Positions 33,335 to 46,772 are shown, counted from the first letter of the stretch. The stretch is DNA of 64,000 bases from Adiantum capillus-veneris (GCA_014529385.2 CM043945.1:146594241-146658240); one strand, 5' to 3'. The notes: generated by a model from the letters alone, not told the origin. Made by a program: numbers and translations.

Positions 33335-33731
33335 TGTTACCAGCAAGCTAACTCAAATACCATTTTTTGGAGCTCTTATTGTAAAAACACTCATTATTTT
33401 TGATAAAGTAGGAGTATTGTAACTCCTACTTTTTTGGATAAACCTTGTAGTTGATGAGTTGGGGCTACAAGATCCAGATTGTATCAACCTGTCATTACCC
33501 ATCTTTAGTTAGAGCTCCCAAATTATTAGTTTTGACCACCAAAAACCTTGGCTAAGGTATAAAAGACAATTTTTGTAAGTTACTATTAAGTTTTGGATAA
33601 TGAAATACACAGCGTGAGCTAACGACGCTCATTTCTCTCCTTCTCATGCTTCCTACTCCCTCTCCGGTTGTTATATTGCAGTCGTGTTTGTTGCATTGCA
33701 ACCGCAGGTAAGAGCTCTACGCATTGACACA
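33335..33731 (+). repeat. Probable 3' LTR
   Basis: A purine tract GAGGAGGGGGGGAA directly precedes TGTTACCAGC, a standard LTR start. A TATA-type word (GTATAAAAG) lies near 33558 and A/T-rich 3' signals follow. The right limit at GACACA is a guess. No matching 5' LTR is visible upstream, so the element is truncated or its partner has diverged. Confidence 0.55.
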
Positions 33732-34239
33732 AACACTTCATGGTATTTTATAGATTTTTGCATCTCTGACCCGCGGCCTAATTTCATCATAAGTAGGCAT
33801 TTACACTTCAAAATAAAAAGAAACCTATGAGAATACCCTCATTCAATGGCCTTCTCCTAAATCACACACATTTCCAGCCTTAAACCCTTAGAATTGTTTT
33901 GAGGGTTTTCCAATATAGGATTGATTAGAGGATTCCCTTGCATGTATGCATATATTAATATTAATATTTATAATAACTCAAAACACTACGGTAGTTTCCA
34001 AACTTAGACTTATCTAGTCCATTAAAGGCTCAATAGGACATAATTAATCATTACTTATCCAATCCATTAAAACTCAATCACTACAAACCGTCTACAAGGT
34101 CTACTCTTCCTCTTGGCTTTTGCATCTTGACCCTCTTTCTCTTTCCCTTTCTTTTTGCTAGGACCTGGTACAACATAGCCTTCCCTCTCTCTTTTGCCCA
34201 CGGGCAGTACATCTGCTTCTTTCTTTTCAACCTACACAA
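33732..34239. other. A/T-rich spacer, nothing recognised
   Basis: Contains an ATTAATATTAATATTTA-type run near 33955 and no supported ORF. Confidence 0.4.
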
Positions 34240-35415
34240 TACCTACATGACCACCAGAGGTTGGAGCCTTATTTTCCAGCTCAGTACCTTGATCTCCCTA
34301 TATATCCAACACATAATCATTAGCCCTGTTTTAGGAATCTGTTGAGGGAGTGGGAACATATCACCTCCCATCCTTGGTGGCTTTGAACAATAAGTGCTGA
34401 TGTGACCAAGCTCACCACAATTATAACAAGTAGGAATGAACCTCCTATGCGGCTCAAATACACCTTGTCCCACGACCCGCATTGGCATTGGGCTGAGATT
34501 CACATGCCTTGGCCATTCCTCCACCATGTCCACGACCACGACCGCCTCCACCTCCAAGAACACTAAGTCGCACTTCCTCCATCATGGTCATCATGTCTTG
34601 CATATTTTGCTGTAACTGTTTTAGTATTAGCAGCCCTTTGAATAGGTTGGCCTCCAGCTTCTCCCTCAATTTCCTCCTTTTGGCCACCATTACTTTGCAC
34701 AGGGACCGCTTTTCCATAATCATTAAGTCTTTGAGCCTTCCATTCTTTCTCTCTAGCAATAGCGACTGCCTCCTCGAAGGTGGCGGGCCTTTTCAGCTCA
34801 ACTTTGAACTTCAGACTTTCTTTTAAGTTTTCCACAAAATAGTCCTTCTTTAACATGGATGGAGGGATCTCATTTCCCAAAGCTAGGGCCCATTTATCCC
34901 ATAAACGGGTGAACTGCATGACAAAATCATCAACAATTTGATTAGACTTCTGAGTTTACCCCAAAATTTCATGCCAAATTTCATCAGGTACTTTGATGGA
35001 TTTGTACTGTGCCAGGAAAGCTTGCTTCACACGATTTAGTCCAAAATACCCCTGGAGTTTGTGCCTCTATCAACTCTTCATTATTGTGTAGCCAAACTTT
35101 TGCCTCATCTTGAAAACTGTATTGCATCAGCCGCAACAATATAGCTTCGTATAGTATATTCTGTAGTAAGCAATTGACTTCCAAATTTTCAATAAAAGTG
35201 TGTGCATTCTCATTAGGCAATCCATGAAACTATGGGAACTCGTCTCCCATGTTTGATTGCCGCTGACAAGAGCAAAGCACGACACGTACCGCGACAGCCT
35301 CAAACGCTAGGGGTCGATGCACGTCGAGCTGGCCACGATAAAATGAACAGGGGGCACCACCTAGCTTTGAGCAGCTAGGACGCGGACAACGGTGATTTGA
35401 ATAAACACAAAACAT
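34240..35415 (-). pseudogene. Ty3/gypsy gag relic with zinc knuckle
   Basis: Reads leftward: FHGLPNENAHTFIENLEV (about 35220), SFQDEAKVWLHNN, a break near 34950, then MQFTRLWDKWALALGNEIPP and EEAVAIAREKEWKAQRL, a Gly/Arg-rich linker, and CYNCGELGHISTYC (near 34410), the nucleocapsid knuckle. This is the full order of a retrotrans_gag protein. At least two frameshifts and one stop separate the blocks. No pol follows to the left; an unrelated LTR lies there. It is an isolated gag fragment. Confidence 0.82.
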
Positions 35416-35423
35416 TACACACC

Positions 35424-35426
<3 letters not shown>

Positions 35427-35503
<77 letters not shown>

Positions 35504-35510
35504 GAGAATG
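35427..35510 (+). repeat. (AG)n microsatellite
   Basis: About 80 bases of AG with one T interruption near the right end. It follows the N-terminal side of the gag relic. Confidence 0.97.
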
Positions 35511-36340
35511 ATGCAAGTGATGAAAACCCCTCAGGGTGTGAGGGAAACTTATTTAATGCAATATTTACAGCAACCTTATCTTTGGTAAGGTGGCAACCAT
35601 GGTGACAGAGAGAGATAGTGAGCCTAATAGTGCGTTCTCTAGAGGTGACTCATAGACATAGAGATTTCTACTAGCGTGAGTGTGTGGCGATCGTTGGAGT
35701 CAAGGTGTAGACATGGCTTCTTCATATAGTACTAATTCCCAAAATTCTACACTAAAATCCCCTCTCTCTTGATACAAGTGTTGCCAATCCCTCCCACCAA
35801 AATGCTACCAAGTGTTGACCCCCCCCCCCAATAGTGACCTCTCAGTGCCTTTTTATAGGTGCACGCTGCATTAGATTAGGGGAATCTGATTAGGTTTAGG
35901 GCCCTAATCAGGAGAGACAAAGCAAGGAGGTGGGTCCCAGATGGTTGACCCTTGCTTTATCTTTGAAGAAATTTAAAAATGAAAACTCCTAGGTGGGCCT
36001 TTGTGACCATCACCTAGAGAGAGGTGGAAATTTACAAATGGGTTTTTTTTAACAAGTTTTTGATTTGAAACTGGAAAACAATGATAACCTATGGATATTA
36101 TTGCAAAGATGGGTCGTGGTCGAGATGCCGGCAAACGGCGGGCCTTGCTGGTGCGTCGGTGTAGTACGTTCGCCACTTTCGAGGCCAGAGCATGCCTTCG
36201 GCATCTTTTCTTGTTTTGGTGTCGGCATCGCGCAACTTGGCCATTTTTCTTTTTTGTCGACGATGTCGATCCCTTCGTTTTTTTTAATAGGTGCGTATGG
36301 CGTGAGTGTGCTTTTTTTGAATATGCGTGTACACGTAGGC
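35511..36340. other. No gene seen; GC-richer segment at the end
   Basis: Includes a CCCCCCCCC run at 35820 and a CTTTTTATAGG word at 35850 that may be a TATA box of an old LTR. Overlapping open frames at 36065-36430 have no recognisable protein features. Confidence 0.4.
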
Positions 36341-36347
36341 GTGTGTG

Positions 36348-36353
<6 letters not shown>

Positions 36354-36380
<27 letters not shown>
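36354..36380 (+). repeat. (AT)n microsatellite
   Basis: About 26 bases of AT, 44 bases left of the inverted-repeat structure. Confidence 0.95.
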
Positions 36381-36382
<2 letters not shown>

Positions 36383-36423
36383 GTGCGTATGTTCAAGTGC
36401 GTAAATGTGTGTGTGTGCTATTT

Positions 36424-36610
36424 GTAATCGTGTGAGGGTGTGGGTGTTGTGAGTACGTGTGCATTCGGCGGCAAGAGTGTGTCAAGAGTGTGTGTGTGAA
36501 CGATAGCATAGGGAATTATATATATATATAAATGTCCCTATGCTATCGTTCACACACACACTCTTGCCGCCGAACGCACACGTACTCACAACACCCACAC
36601 CCTCACATAT

Positions 36611-36683
<73 letters not shown>

Positions 36684-36872
36684 CATATATATATAATTCC
36701 CTATGCTATCGTTCACATACACACTCTTGCCGCCAAACGCACACGTACTCACAACACCCACACCCTCACATATATATATATATATACATATATATAATTC
36801 CCTATGCTATCGTTCACACACACACTCTTGCCGCCGAACGCACACGTACTCACAACACCCTCACACGATTAC
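36424..36872. repeat. 449-bp inverted-repeat structure with (AT)n spacers
   Basis: An arm of about 90 bases at 36424-36516 (begins GTAATCGTGTGAGGG, contains GGCGGCAAGAGTGTG and GAACGATAGCATAGGGAATT) is matched in reverse complement by three tandem copies at 36535-36608, 36695-36769 and 36796-36872. The copies are separated by (AT)n runs of up to about 75 bases. The outermost copy ends CCCTCACACGATTAC, matching the very start of the left arm, so the outside borders are true inverted repeats. Confidence 0.9.
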
Positions 36873-36949
36873 ATGCGGCTACACAGAGGACGGGGGGGAG
36901 GGAGAATTGAGAGCGGGAGCACGTGCAGGAGTGAGAGGGAATGGAGATG

Positions 36950-38229
<1,280 letters not shown>

Positions 38230-38244
38230 TCTGGCTAGAGGCAT

Positions 38245-38448
38245 TCATGCTTCTAGCCTTACTTCTGATTCTTTAGCATTGGAGTTGGAGGGTTTTCCCT
38301 TCTTTGGAATATCTAGCATGAACTCTGGGTCAAACCTTAAAAAGTACCTCTTGAGCCTCCATCCATTGACTCTGGTCTTGTGAACTCTACCATCTGCGTC
38401 CATCAATTTGTAATTGCCGTTGGAGTTGTCATTCCCGTTTGCTTCCAT
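38245..38448 (-). pseudogene. Gypsy integrase C-terminal end
   Basis: Encodes NGNYKLMDADGRVHKTRVNG then WRLKRYF, a typical end of gypsy pol after the GPFxV region (NGNYKL, then VNG-x-RLKxY). The preceding GPFIVKRRY lies at about 40460 on the far side of the insert, so the two halves were once joined. Confidence 0.8.
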
Positions 38449-38459
38449 GACAAGAAAAT

Positions 38460-40451
38460 GAGCAAAGGGATGCCAATCAGGTGTATTTGAATCCTACATG
38501 ATTATTCAACAGTTATAAGGGCTTGCTAACAAGCCAATTTTAAGCTAAAAGTGTGCCAGATGCGGCTCTCAGGGCCAAAAGATGTCTTGGTAATGCTAAA
38601 CAGTGAGTATGCTTGAAGTGGTCATAGCTGGGGTTTTATTAATCAAAGTTGAAGTAGTTGAAAGGCTCTACATGCCTGTCTTTATGGCTCGTCAATTGGA
38701 GCTACGGATAAGAAGTTATGACAGTTTTAAGTTGAGGCAGTAGCAGATCCGTACCGGATTGAGCACATGTTGATAAAAGGTCAAAGATGAAAGAAATGCA
38801 TGAGTCCAAAGTGCTCACTTTCAGGAGCATGTTGGTCTTTTCAGTTCGTCAATCGGGGTTTCGGTTGGCAAGATATGGCCAATTTAAGTATCGCCGGGGG
38901 CCGGCTTCGAACCACCCTGGTCGTCCTGATCAGTCACATTCATCTGGCTTATGCAGTGCGGTGCCTGATGTGTATGCCAAATGTGGGCCAATGCGGGAGC
39001 ATTTTTTATAATATGCCTAGCCTTGACAGGTCAACTCTCCAAAAGCAATCACTTACACTTGCTTCTTGCAGGAAGATTTTTTATTCATGATGATATTGCT
39101 AATCGATGGCAATTGAAGAAAGATGTTGTGCTTGACAATGCTTGTCCGACATTTGTGCCCAATGTTACGCCTTATAGTATGGAACGCCAATGAAGGAAAA
39201 GCTTGGCATTGCCTTGGCCGACATGTGTACCGAACATGAAGTCCCAAGCTTTGCATGGCCGGTATGTATGCCCAATGTGAAGCCATGAGGAGTTTCGGCC
39301 GCCATCTAACTTGAAAGGGCCACCCAAAGGCACATCTAATGGCTGCCTACCAAAAAAACCAAGGCCGCCTGCTGTGTGAAGTAAAAATTGACCTTGTGTG
39401 TGAAGGGAAGGAAGGTATGGTGAGCAGGTCGACGGCGACAGTGCAACCAACTGCTTTTTCACTCGCGCTGGCCGGCATGGCTCTCAAACGCCCTCGCCAT
39501 AGAAGCAAAAATTGCAGGGAATCTCCTCACGCACAGGACCAGCGGCACTGATTTTTGTGAAGGTCGATTTTGCGTGCCACATCACCAAGGGGGGGTACCC
39601 ATTAGCAACGTCGCTAATGGGTGCCTAAGCTTTTTTAAGCAAGTGAGAAGCCATGCAAGTATAAAAGGAAAAGGAGGGGCTCTACAAGGGGAATCATGTG
39701 GTTATTTTTTGCTCCTCCTCATCTCATGGAACTCTCTCTCTCCGGGAGAAGGAGCAATTAAGCTATCTCAAACCTCATTAAGCAAGCCATTAGGAGGGTT
39801 TTTCATAGGAATCTCTTGGGCAAGCAGTTAAGCTACCTTAAGCTATCATCGATTTCTTAAGCGAGATCCATGCTAACCTTCATAAGCTCTCTACTTCTCG
39901 AGCTTCTAATCCTAAGCCAATTACCTAAACCCAGCCAAAGCTTCTAAGCCTCATTAGCCATTCAATTTCTCAAACTTAACCTCCATAATCAATCCTAATA
40001 TTGCTCTAAGCCCATAGCCACTCGAATTGGGAAACAAACCTTCCATAACCCGTAATAATCCTAAGCTAAACCTCCCTAGTGATTCGAATCTCATTGAAGT
40101 CCAATAATGCTTAACTCGATTCATCTCAATCTTAAGCCAAATCAGACGGCCATTGAAAGAAGAAACTCCTATGGCTTAGCGGGAAGAAGTAGAAGGCAGT
40201 GCAAATTAGGTCATTGATAATTTTCTTGATTAGCACCTGGATTAAGCCAGGTTTCATCTTGTAAGGAGCATTAAGCCTCCGTTAATGATTGATTAATGAC
40301 ATATACTGTTGATTAATTGGAATTAAGAAAACTGATTGTTTTGAGCTCTGTTTCTACTAATTGTGTCTGTTGCACCTCTTTTCCCTGCACCTCTCACAGC
40401 TAGGGGGCCGATGCCTTCCAGGCTCACCTTTCGCACATTTATCCCCCAACA
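38460..40451. other. About 2-kb insert in gypsy integrase, LTR-like
   Basis: No coding sequence supported. The plus strand ends ATCCCCCAACA, a possible LTR end (reverse complement starts TGTTGGGGGAT). Part of it (about 38690-38920) resembles 49840-50050: shared words GCAGATCC, GGAGCATGTT and the pattern GGTTGGCAAGATATGG versus GGTTAGCAAGTTATGG. It is probably a solo LTR or fragment of the same family that lies left of the plus-strand gypsy. Near 39600 AGCAACGTCGCTAATGG recalls AGCGACATCGCTAATG near 52062. No target duplication was found. Confidence 0.5.
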
Positions 40452-40454
40452 GCG

Positions 40455-41274
40455 TAGCGCCTCTTGACAATGAATGGACCTTCCCATCTGGGTTGAAATT
40501 TCTTGTCTTTCCTAGTGTCAAATCTGTTGTCGTATCTCAACAATATCATGCCTTTTTCTAGATCCTTTTCCTTAAGCCCTTGATTGAATGTGAGTCGACG
40601 TCACTTTGCTTGTGCTGCATAGTGATTGATTGCATCCTCTCTATCTAGTTGGAGCCTTTCCAGATCTAGGATGTGGTTATGGAGATTGAGAATTGGGCGT
40701 TGTAAGTGACTAGCCATGACCCGCAAGCTGGCTATCTGTACCTCGATGGGTAGAGTGGCCTCCTTTCCATATACTAGATGGAAAGGGGTGAAACCTAGTG
40801 ATGTTTGGAATGTCGTGCAGTAGGCCCAAAGATCGGCCATGAGATGTTTATCCCAATCACTTGTGTGGTTATTCACCTGCTTTGTGATGATCTTACAGAT
40901 CATTCCGTTTACCTTTTCCACTAGGCCATTGCAGTATAGATAGTATGGGGTGGAATGTCGGCGTGTAATGCCTAACTTTTTCATTAGTTCTCCCACCAGG
41001 TTGCCTCTGAAACCAGGTCCTCTATCAGATATTATCTCTAGAGGTGTGCCAAAATGGCAACAAATGTGAACTTCGCCACCTCTTGTGCTGTAATGCGCGT
41101 GGCGGCTGCTACTTCCGCCCATCGGGTCATGTTGTCTACACCAACTAGAATGTAAAGTTTAGCTGATTGGGCCCTTGGTAGAGGACCAATTGCGTCTATT
41201 CTTTACTTTTCAAACGGACCATATGAGATGATAGGAGTCTGTGGCTCATAGGTTAGTGTACGATCACTGGATAC
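40455..41274 (-). pseudogene. Gypsy integrase core
   Basis: Minus strand: a broken first Asp region near 41150, then PLEIISDRGPGFRGNLV (second Asp), HSTPYYLYCNGLVEKVNGMI (Glu; Pro-Gln usual in this motif is changed to Tyr-Leu), FTPFHLVYGKEATLPIE, and after a stop at 40600 KKFQPRWEGPFIVKR. The TTGAC at 41275-41279 is the target site of the copia insertion that separates this from the zinc head at 46773. Confidence 0.85.
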
Positions 41275-41279
41275 TTGAC

Positions 41280-42007
41280 TGTTAAGTATGGAGCCTGATT
41301 TACCCTTGTAATTTTCTGTGGTAAAAGCGCACATTTGTAAGGCCCCCATTATGAGGAGAAGCCATCGTGCGTAAAGGAAAATCACTCGCCGAAAACCAAA
41401 TTTTTCACGGCAAAAAATCAGGGGCAACTTTAGGGGCCCCCGAGACTTTTTTTCCCTCGCCGGAATATTCCTTTTCGCCGAAATATTATGGTCGGACGGC
41501 GGCCGGAAAGTGGTCGGAAAACAACCGTCGGTTGGCCGGTGGCCGAATTCAATGGCTGGTGGCCGAATTCAAAAGCGGATTTGTCTACACAAGGGCGGCC
41601 ACACATGGGCGGATTGGAGGGTCCGATTTGGACTTATTCACACAAGGGCGGCTGCACATGGCTGCCTCTCGTAAGAGAGGGCAGCTCTTTTGGCCTATAA
41701 AAGGAGGCCATTTCTACACACATTTCATAGTGTGAAGTTGATGCAACAAGGTGAGTGTGAGGTGGTGAGAGTGAAGCAAGGCAGGAGCTCCATTAAGGGT
41801 ATAATCCCTTTGTAAACTACTTCTTGTTTTGAAGTACTAAATCCATTGAGTGGCTGCTTTCCCGTGGACGTAGCCCACATTGGGTGAACCACGTATATCG
41901 TGTGTACTCTCTCTCTCTCTCTCTACTCTATAATCTCTTGTGTATGAAATCTACCTCTCTCCATAATCTATTCAAATATCTATTTAGCTACGTCTTATTT
42001 CCTAACA
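41280..42007 (+). repeat. Copia 5' LTR
   Basis: Begins TGTTAAGTATGG and ends TTTCCTAACA. It contains a TATA box (TATAAA at 41696-41701) and a later CT run before U5. Transcription should start about 30 bases after the TATA box, near CACATTTCATAGTG. Confidence 0.95.
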
Positions 42008-42009
42008 AC

Positions 42010-42021
42010 TGGTATCAGAGC
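42010..42021 (+). other. Primer-binding site, initiator Met tRNA
   Basis: TGGTATCAGAGC, two bases after the LTR, complementary to the 3' end of plant initiator tRNA-Met. Confidence 0.95.
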
Positions 42022-42080
42022 AAGGTTTGCTCGTAGCTAAATTATCTCAAGGAAAGGATTCCTTGAATTGAGTGGGAGTT

Positions 42081-45000
42081 ATGGCGGAGGAAGGGAAGCT
42101 CAAGATTGAGAAGTTCAACGGAAAAAACTACCAACATTGGAAGATGCAGATTGAAGAATATCTCTACCAGAAGGACCTCTATTTGCCACTAGGCGGTCTT
42201 GCGAAGAAGCCCGCAACAATGGCAGATGAAGCATGGATTGTCCTTGATCGAAAGGCACTGGGAACAATCCGGTTAAGCTTGGCGTCAACGGTGGCCTTCA
42301 ATGTTTCGGACATGAAGACCATGGAGGACTTAATGAAGTCACTTGACGACTTCTACGAGAAACCATCGGCATCCAACAAGGTATTTCTTATGAAGCGCTT
42401 GTTCAATCTAAAGATGGAAGAGAATGGTCCAGTTGCAGAACATCTAAATGACTTTAACACAAACATAAGTCAACTTAGATCGGTGAAAATCAATTTCGAT
42501 GACGAAGTGCAAGCTCTCCTTATACTATCATCTCTACCGGATAGTTGGGACAGCCTTGTGATGGCTGCAAGTAATTCTATCTCTGGTACAAATACTCTTA
42601 AGTTTGATGATGTTGTGGGTGTTCTCCTAAGTGAGGAAATACGAAGGAGAAGCACAAGAGAATCATCAAGTGCTGCATTGTCAGTGGAAACAAGAGAAAG
42701 GCCTAAGGAGAGGTTCAAAAGCCAAAAGGATCGTGATCGCTCAAGACGGAGCAAGTCACGCACAAAGTCAGTTCTTGAATGTTGGAACTGCGGCAAGAAG
42801 GGCCACGTCAAGAAGGATTGCTGGTCAAAGAAGAAGAAGGAGACTGGGTCTCAAGACAACAAGCCAACATCAGAGGCCAATGTGGCAGGTAAAGTAGAGC
42901 AAGATGCTCTAATTCTCTCATTAGACAATGTGTCTAATTCCTGGATAGTAGATTCCGGGGCTTCATTCCATGCGACACCACACAAGCAACATTTCCAAGA
43001 CTACACCAAAGGTAATTTTGGGTATGTATACTTGGGAGATGATGAAGCTTGTGAGATTGTCGGCAAAGGTACAGTTTCTATCAAAAATGCTAACGGAAAT
43101 GAATGGAAGCTTAAAGATGTTAGGCATGTTCCTTCTCTTCGCAAAAAATTGATCTCTATAGGACAATTGGACGATGAAGGTCACAACATTGCATTCGAAA
43201 ACAAACGATGGAAGATCTCAAAGGGATATTTGGTGGTTGCCAAGGGAGAAAAGGTCGGTACACTTTACTTGTGTACTGTTAGCACGCAACCTTCAGCTTG
43301 TGCAACAACTACAGAAGTTGACAGTGCGGTGTGGCACTACCGACTTGGGCATATGAGTGCCAAAGGAATGCAAATCCTTCAAACAAAGAAGCTTCTACCA
43401 GGTTTGAAAGAAGTGGACTTAGAGTTCTGTGAAGATTGTGTTTATGGTAAACAAAAGAGGGTAAAATTTCAAAAATCAGGAAATGAAAGAAAAAATAAAA
43501 AACTTGAGTTGGTTCATTTTGATGTTTGGGGTCCTGCAAGTACACCATCACTTGGTGGCTCATTGTACTATGTAACATTCATAAACGATGCGACTAGAAA
43601 AACATGGGTTTATGTCATGAAGAATAAATCGGATGTATTTTCCATATTTCAAACGTGGAAAGCCTTTGTGGAGAATGAAACAGGTACCAAGGTTAAATGC
43701 CTCAGATCCGACAATGGAGGCGAATATTGCAGCCAAGCTTTTGAAAGCTTTTGTGCTAGCAATGGCATTCGGAGGCAAATGACAACCCCAAGGACACCTC
43801 AACAAAATGGGATTTCGGAAAGGATGAACAGGACAATCATGGAGCGAGCACGAAGCATGCAGCTACATGCTGGCCTACCTCTTGAGCTTTGGGCGGAAGC
43901 TGTAGGTACGTCTGTGTACTTAATCAATCGGTCACCCTCAACGGCATTGGATGGGGGAGTTCCAGAAGAGGCATGGACAGGTAAACCGGTGAATTATGCA
44001 TTTCTCAAAGTGTTTGGGTATGAGGCTTTCATGCATATAGATAGAATCCTATGATCAAAGCTAGATGCAAAGTCTAAAAAGTGTTTCTTCATTGGATATG
44101 GAGAAGGTGACTTTGTGTATCGCCTATGGAATCCTAAAGATGGTAAAATCTTAAGGAGTAGGGATGTAATTTTTAATGAACAAAATATGTACAAAGATTA
44201 CTTGGAAAGAAAACAAACAAAAGAAACAGGTGATGAGTACATGGAGCTTGAGGACGGTGAAGACTCAAGGACTGCAAACGGTGACAATGTGCAACAACGT
44301 CAACCAAATGAGGAGCCTCAACCTATTCCCCAAACATCTACAAGAGCAAGTAGACCTCCAGAAAGGTTTGTTCCTTCCTTCAACCATCTCTTGATCTCAG
44401 ATTCTGGAGAGCCAGAATCATACGAAGAAGCTATGCAACATGAATCCAAAGAAGAATGGACGAAGAGCATGCAAGTGGAGATGGACTCACTACATCGCAA
44501 CCAAACATGGGAGTTGGTTGAGTTTCCTAAAGGTAAGCGGGCACTTCAAAACAAATGGGTGTACAAGCTGAAGGAAGAAGAAGGTGGGAAGAAAAGGTAC
44601 AAGTCTAGGCTTGTGGTAAAAGGGTTTTCTCAAAAGAAAGGTATTGACTTCAATGAAATATTTTCTCCTGTTGTAAAAATGAACTCAATTAGGCTTGTCT
44701 TAAGCCTTGTGGCTGGTCATGATCTAATTCTCGAGCAAATGGATGTAAATACGGCATTCCCTCACGGTGACTTAGAGGAGAAAATCTACATGCTTCAACC
44801 AAAGGGGTATGAAGTAAAAGGTAAGATGAAAATGGTTTGCAGATTAAAGAAGAGCTTGTATGGTTTAAAACAAGCATAAAGACAATGGTACTTGAAGTTT
44901 GATCGATGGATGTTGGATCATGGATTCACAAGATGCAACTCGGATCACTGCGTCTACACGAAGAAGTTGGGAGATGGGAAATTCATCATCCTAATGTTGT

Positions 45001-45962
45001 ATGTTGATGACATGTTGATTGCAAGTGCTAACATGCAGGACATCAAAGACCTAAAAGAGGAGCTATGTAAATCTTTTTCAATGAAAGATTTAGGTGCTGC
45101 AAAGAGGATACTTGGTATGAAAATATCAAGGGACTGGACGAAGAAGACAATAAAGCTATCTCAAGCAGATTACATCAAGAAGGTACTAGAAAGGTTTGCA
45201 ATGCAAAATGCAAAACCAGTTTCTACACCTTTGGCTGGTCATTTTAAACTAACGAAGGATATGTGTCCAAACACACAAGAGGAGATAGACTATATGTCTA
45301 AAGTTCCATATGCTGCAGCGGTAGGTTCTCTAATGTATGCTATGGTCTGGACAAGGCCAGACATTGCACATACAGTGGGAGTTGTGAGTAGGTTCATGGA
45401 CAACCCAGGTAAACAGCATTGGCAAGCTGTGAAGTGGATACTTAGGTATCTAAAAGGGACAACAACAAATGCTTTGTGTTTTGGAGGAACTGATATTTTT
45501 CTAGAAGGGTATGCTGATGCAGATATGGCAGGTGACAAAGATACTCAAAGGAGCACTACTGGCTATGTGTTCACGGTTGGAGGCATAGCAGTAAGCTGGG
45601 CTTCAAAGCTGTAGAAAGTGGTTTCACTTTCTACCACGGAAGTAGAGTATGCAGCAATGACGGAGGCAAGCAAAGAAATTCTGTGGCTTCACAGATTCTT
45701 AGAAGAGCTTGGATTCAAACAAGACAATTGTGTCTTGTACAGTGATAGCCAAAGCGCTATCCATCTTGCGAAGAACTCAGCCTTTCATTCAAGGACAAAG
45801 CACATTGAGGTGAGATATCACTTCATACACACTCTTTTGGAAGAGGGACAGCTAAAGCTAGGAAAGGTGCATACAAGTGAAAATCTTGCAGACATGTTTA
45901 CAAAGGTGGTCAACAAGGAGAAGTTGAGCTTTTGCTCATCTTCAATCGGCACTCAAGGATAA
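42081..45962 (+). pseudogene. Copia gag-pol polyprotein with three nonsense codons
   Basis: Start ATG at 42081 (an in-frame GTG lies 9 bases upstream). One frame to 45962. Gag (UBN2-type) with FNGKNYQHWKMQIEEYL; knuckle CWNCGKKGHVKKDC (42780); protease VDSGASFH (42950); gag-pre-integrase WHYRLGHMSAKGM; integrase with FDVWGP, LRSDNGGEY and QQNGISERMN; reverse transcriptase with MDVNTAF and YVDDML (45003); RNase H with YADADMAG, TEVEYAA and LADMFTKVV. In-frame stops: TGA 44052-44054, TAA 44877-44879, TAG 45612-45614. At 45612 Gln is usual (CAG to TAG). No frameshift was needed. Domain order PR-IN-RT-RH and motifs resemble Tnt1-like elements. Confidence 0.96.
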
Positions 45963-46011
45963 GAAGCCAGGATGGAAAGCAGTCACAGGTTTGGTTTGGA
46001 GATCAGTCTCC

Positions 46012-46022
46012 AAGTGGGAGAT
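46012..46022 (+). other. Polypurine tract
   Basis: AAGTGGGAGAT directly before the right LTR; it primes plus-strand DNA synthesis. Confidence 0.85.
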
Positions 46023-46767
46023 TGTTAAGTATGGAGCCTGATTTACCCTTGTAATTTGCTGTGGTAAAAGCGCACATTTGTAAGGCCCCCCATTATGAGG
46101 AGAAGCCATCGTGCGTAAAGGAAAATCACTCGTCGGAAACCAAAATTTTCACGGCAAAAAATCAGGGGCAACTTTAGGGGCCTCGGGGGCGGAAGCCCCC
46201 GAGACTTTTTTTTCCCCTCGTCGGAATATTCCTTTCGCCGGAATATTATGGCCGGACGGCGGCCGGAAAGTGGTCGGAAAACAACCGTCGTTTGGCCGGT
46301 GGCCGGTGGTCGGAAGTGAATGGCCGGTGGCCGGTGGCCGAATTCAAAAGCGGATTTGTCTACACGAGGGCGGCCACACATGGGCGGATTGGAGGGTCCG
46401 ATTTGGACTTATTCACACAAGGGCGACCTCTCATAAGAGAGGGAAGCCCTTTTGACCTATAAAAGGAGGCCATTTCTACACACATTTCGTAGTGTGAAGT
46501 TGATGCAACAAGGTGAGTGTGAGGTGGTGAGAGTGAAGCAAAGTGGGAGCTCCATTAAGGGTATAATCCCTTTGTAAACTACTTCTTGTTTTGAAGTACT
46601 AAAGCCATTGAGTGGCTGCTTTCTCGTTGACGTAGCCCACATTGCGTGAACCACGTATATCGTGTGTACTCTCTCTCTCTCTCTACTCTATAATCTCTTG
46701 TGTGTGAAATCTATCTCTCTCCATAATCTACTCAAATATCTATTTAGCTACGTCTTATTTCCTAACA
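46023..46767 (+). repeat. Copia 3' LTR
   Basis: Matches 41280-42007 with substitutions and indels. It has an extra CTCGGGGGCGGAAGCCCC-type segment near 46180 and lacks about 20 bases near 46430. TATA box at 46458. It ends CCTAACA. Confidence 0.95.
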
Positions 46768-46772
46768 TTGAC

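Larger units (their letters stand above)
41275..46772 (+). mobile_element. Full-length Ty1/copia element with TTGAC target duplication
   Basis: TTGAC at 41275-41279 and 46768-46772. Left LTR 41280-42007, primer-binding site 42010, one gag-pol frame 42081-45962, polypurine tract before 46023, right LTR 46023-46767. All structural parts are present. The LTRs differ by several indels (728 and 745 bp), so insertion is not very recent. It sits in the integrase region of a Tat-like gypsy. Confidence 0.97.

Noticed and set aside
36065-36435. Two overlapping open frames of about 115 codons
   Set aside because: They run into the (AT)n block (Tyr-Ile repeats), overlap each other and have no recognisable features.
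38460-38520. Target duplication for the insert in gypsy integrase
   Set aside because: The five bases right of the insert (GCGTA) have no match near the left border, so no clean insertion could be shown.
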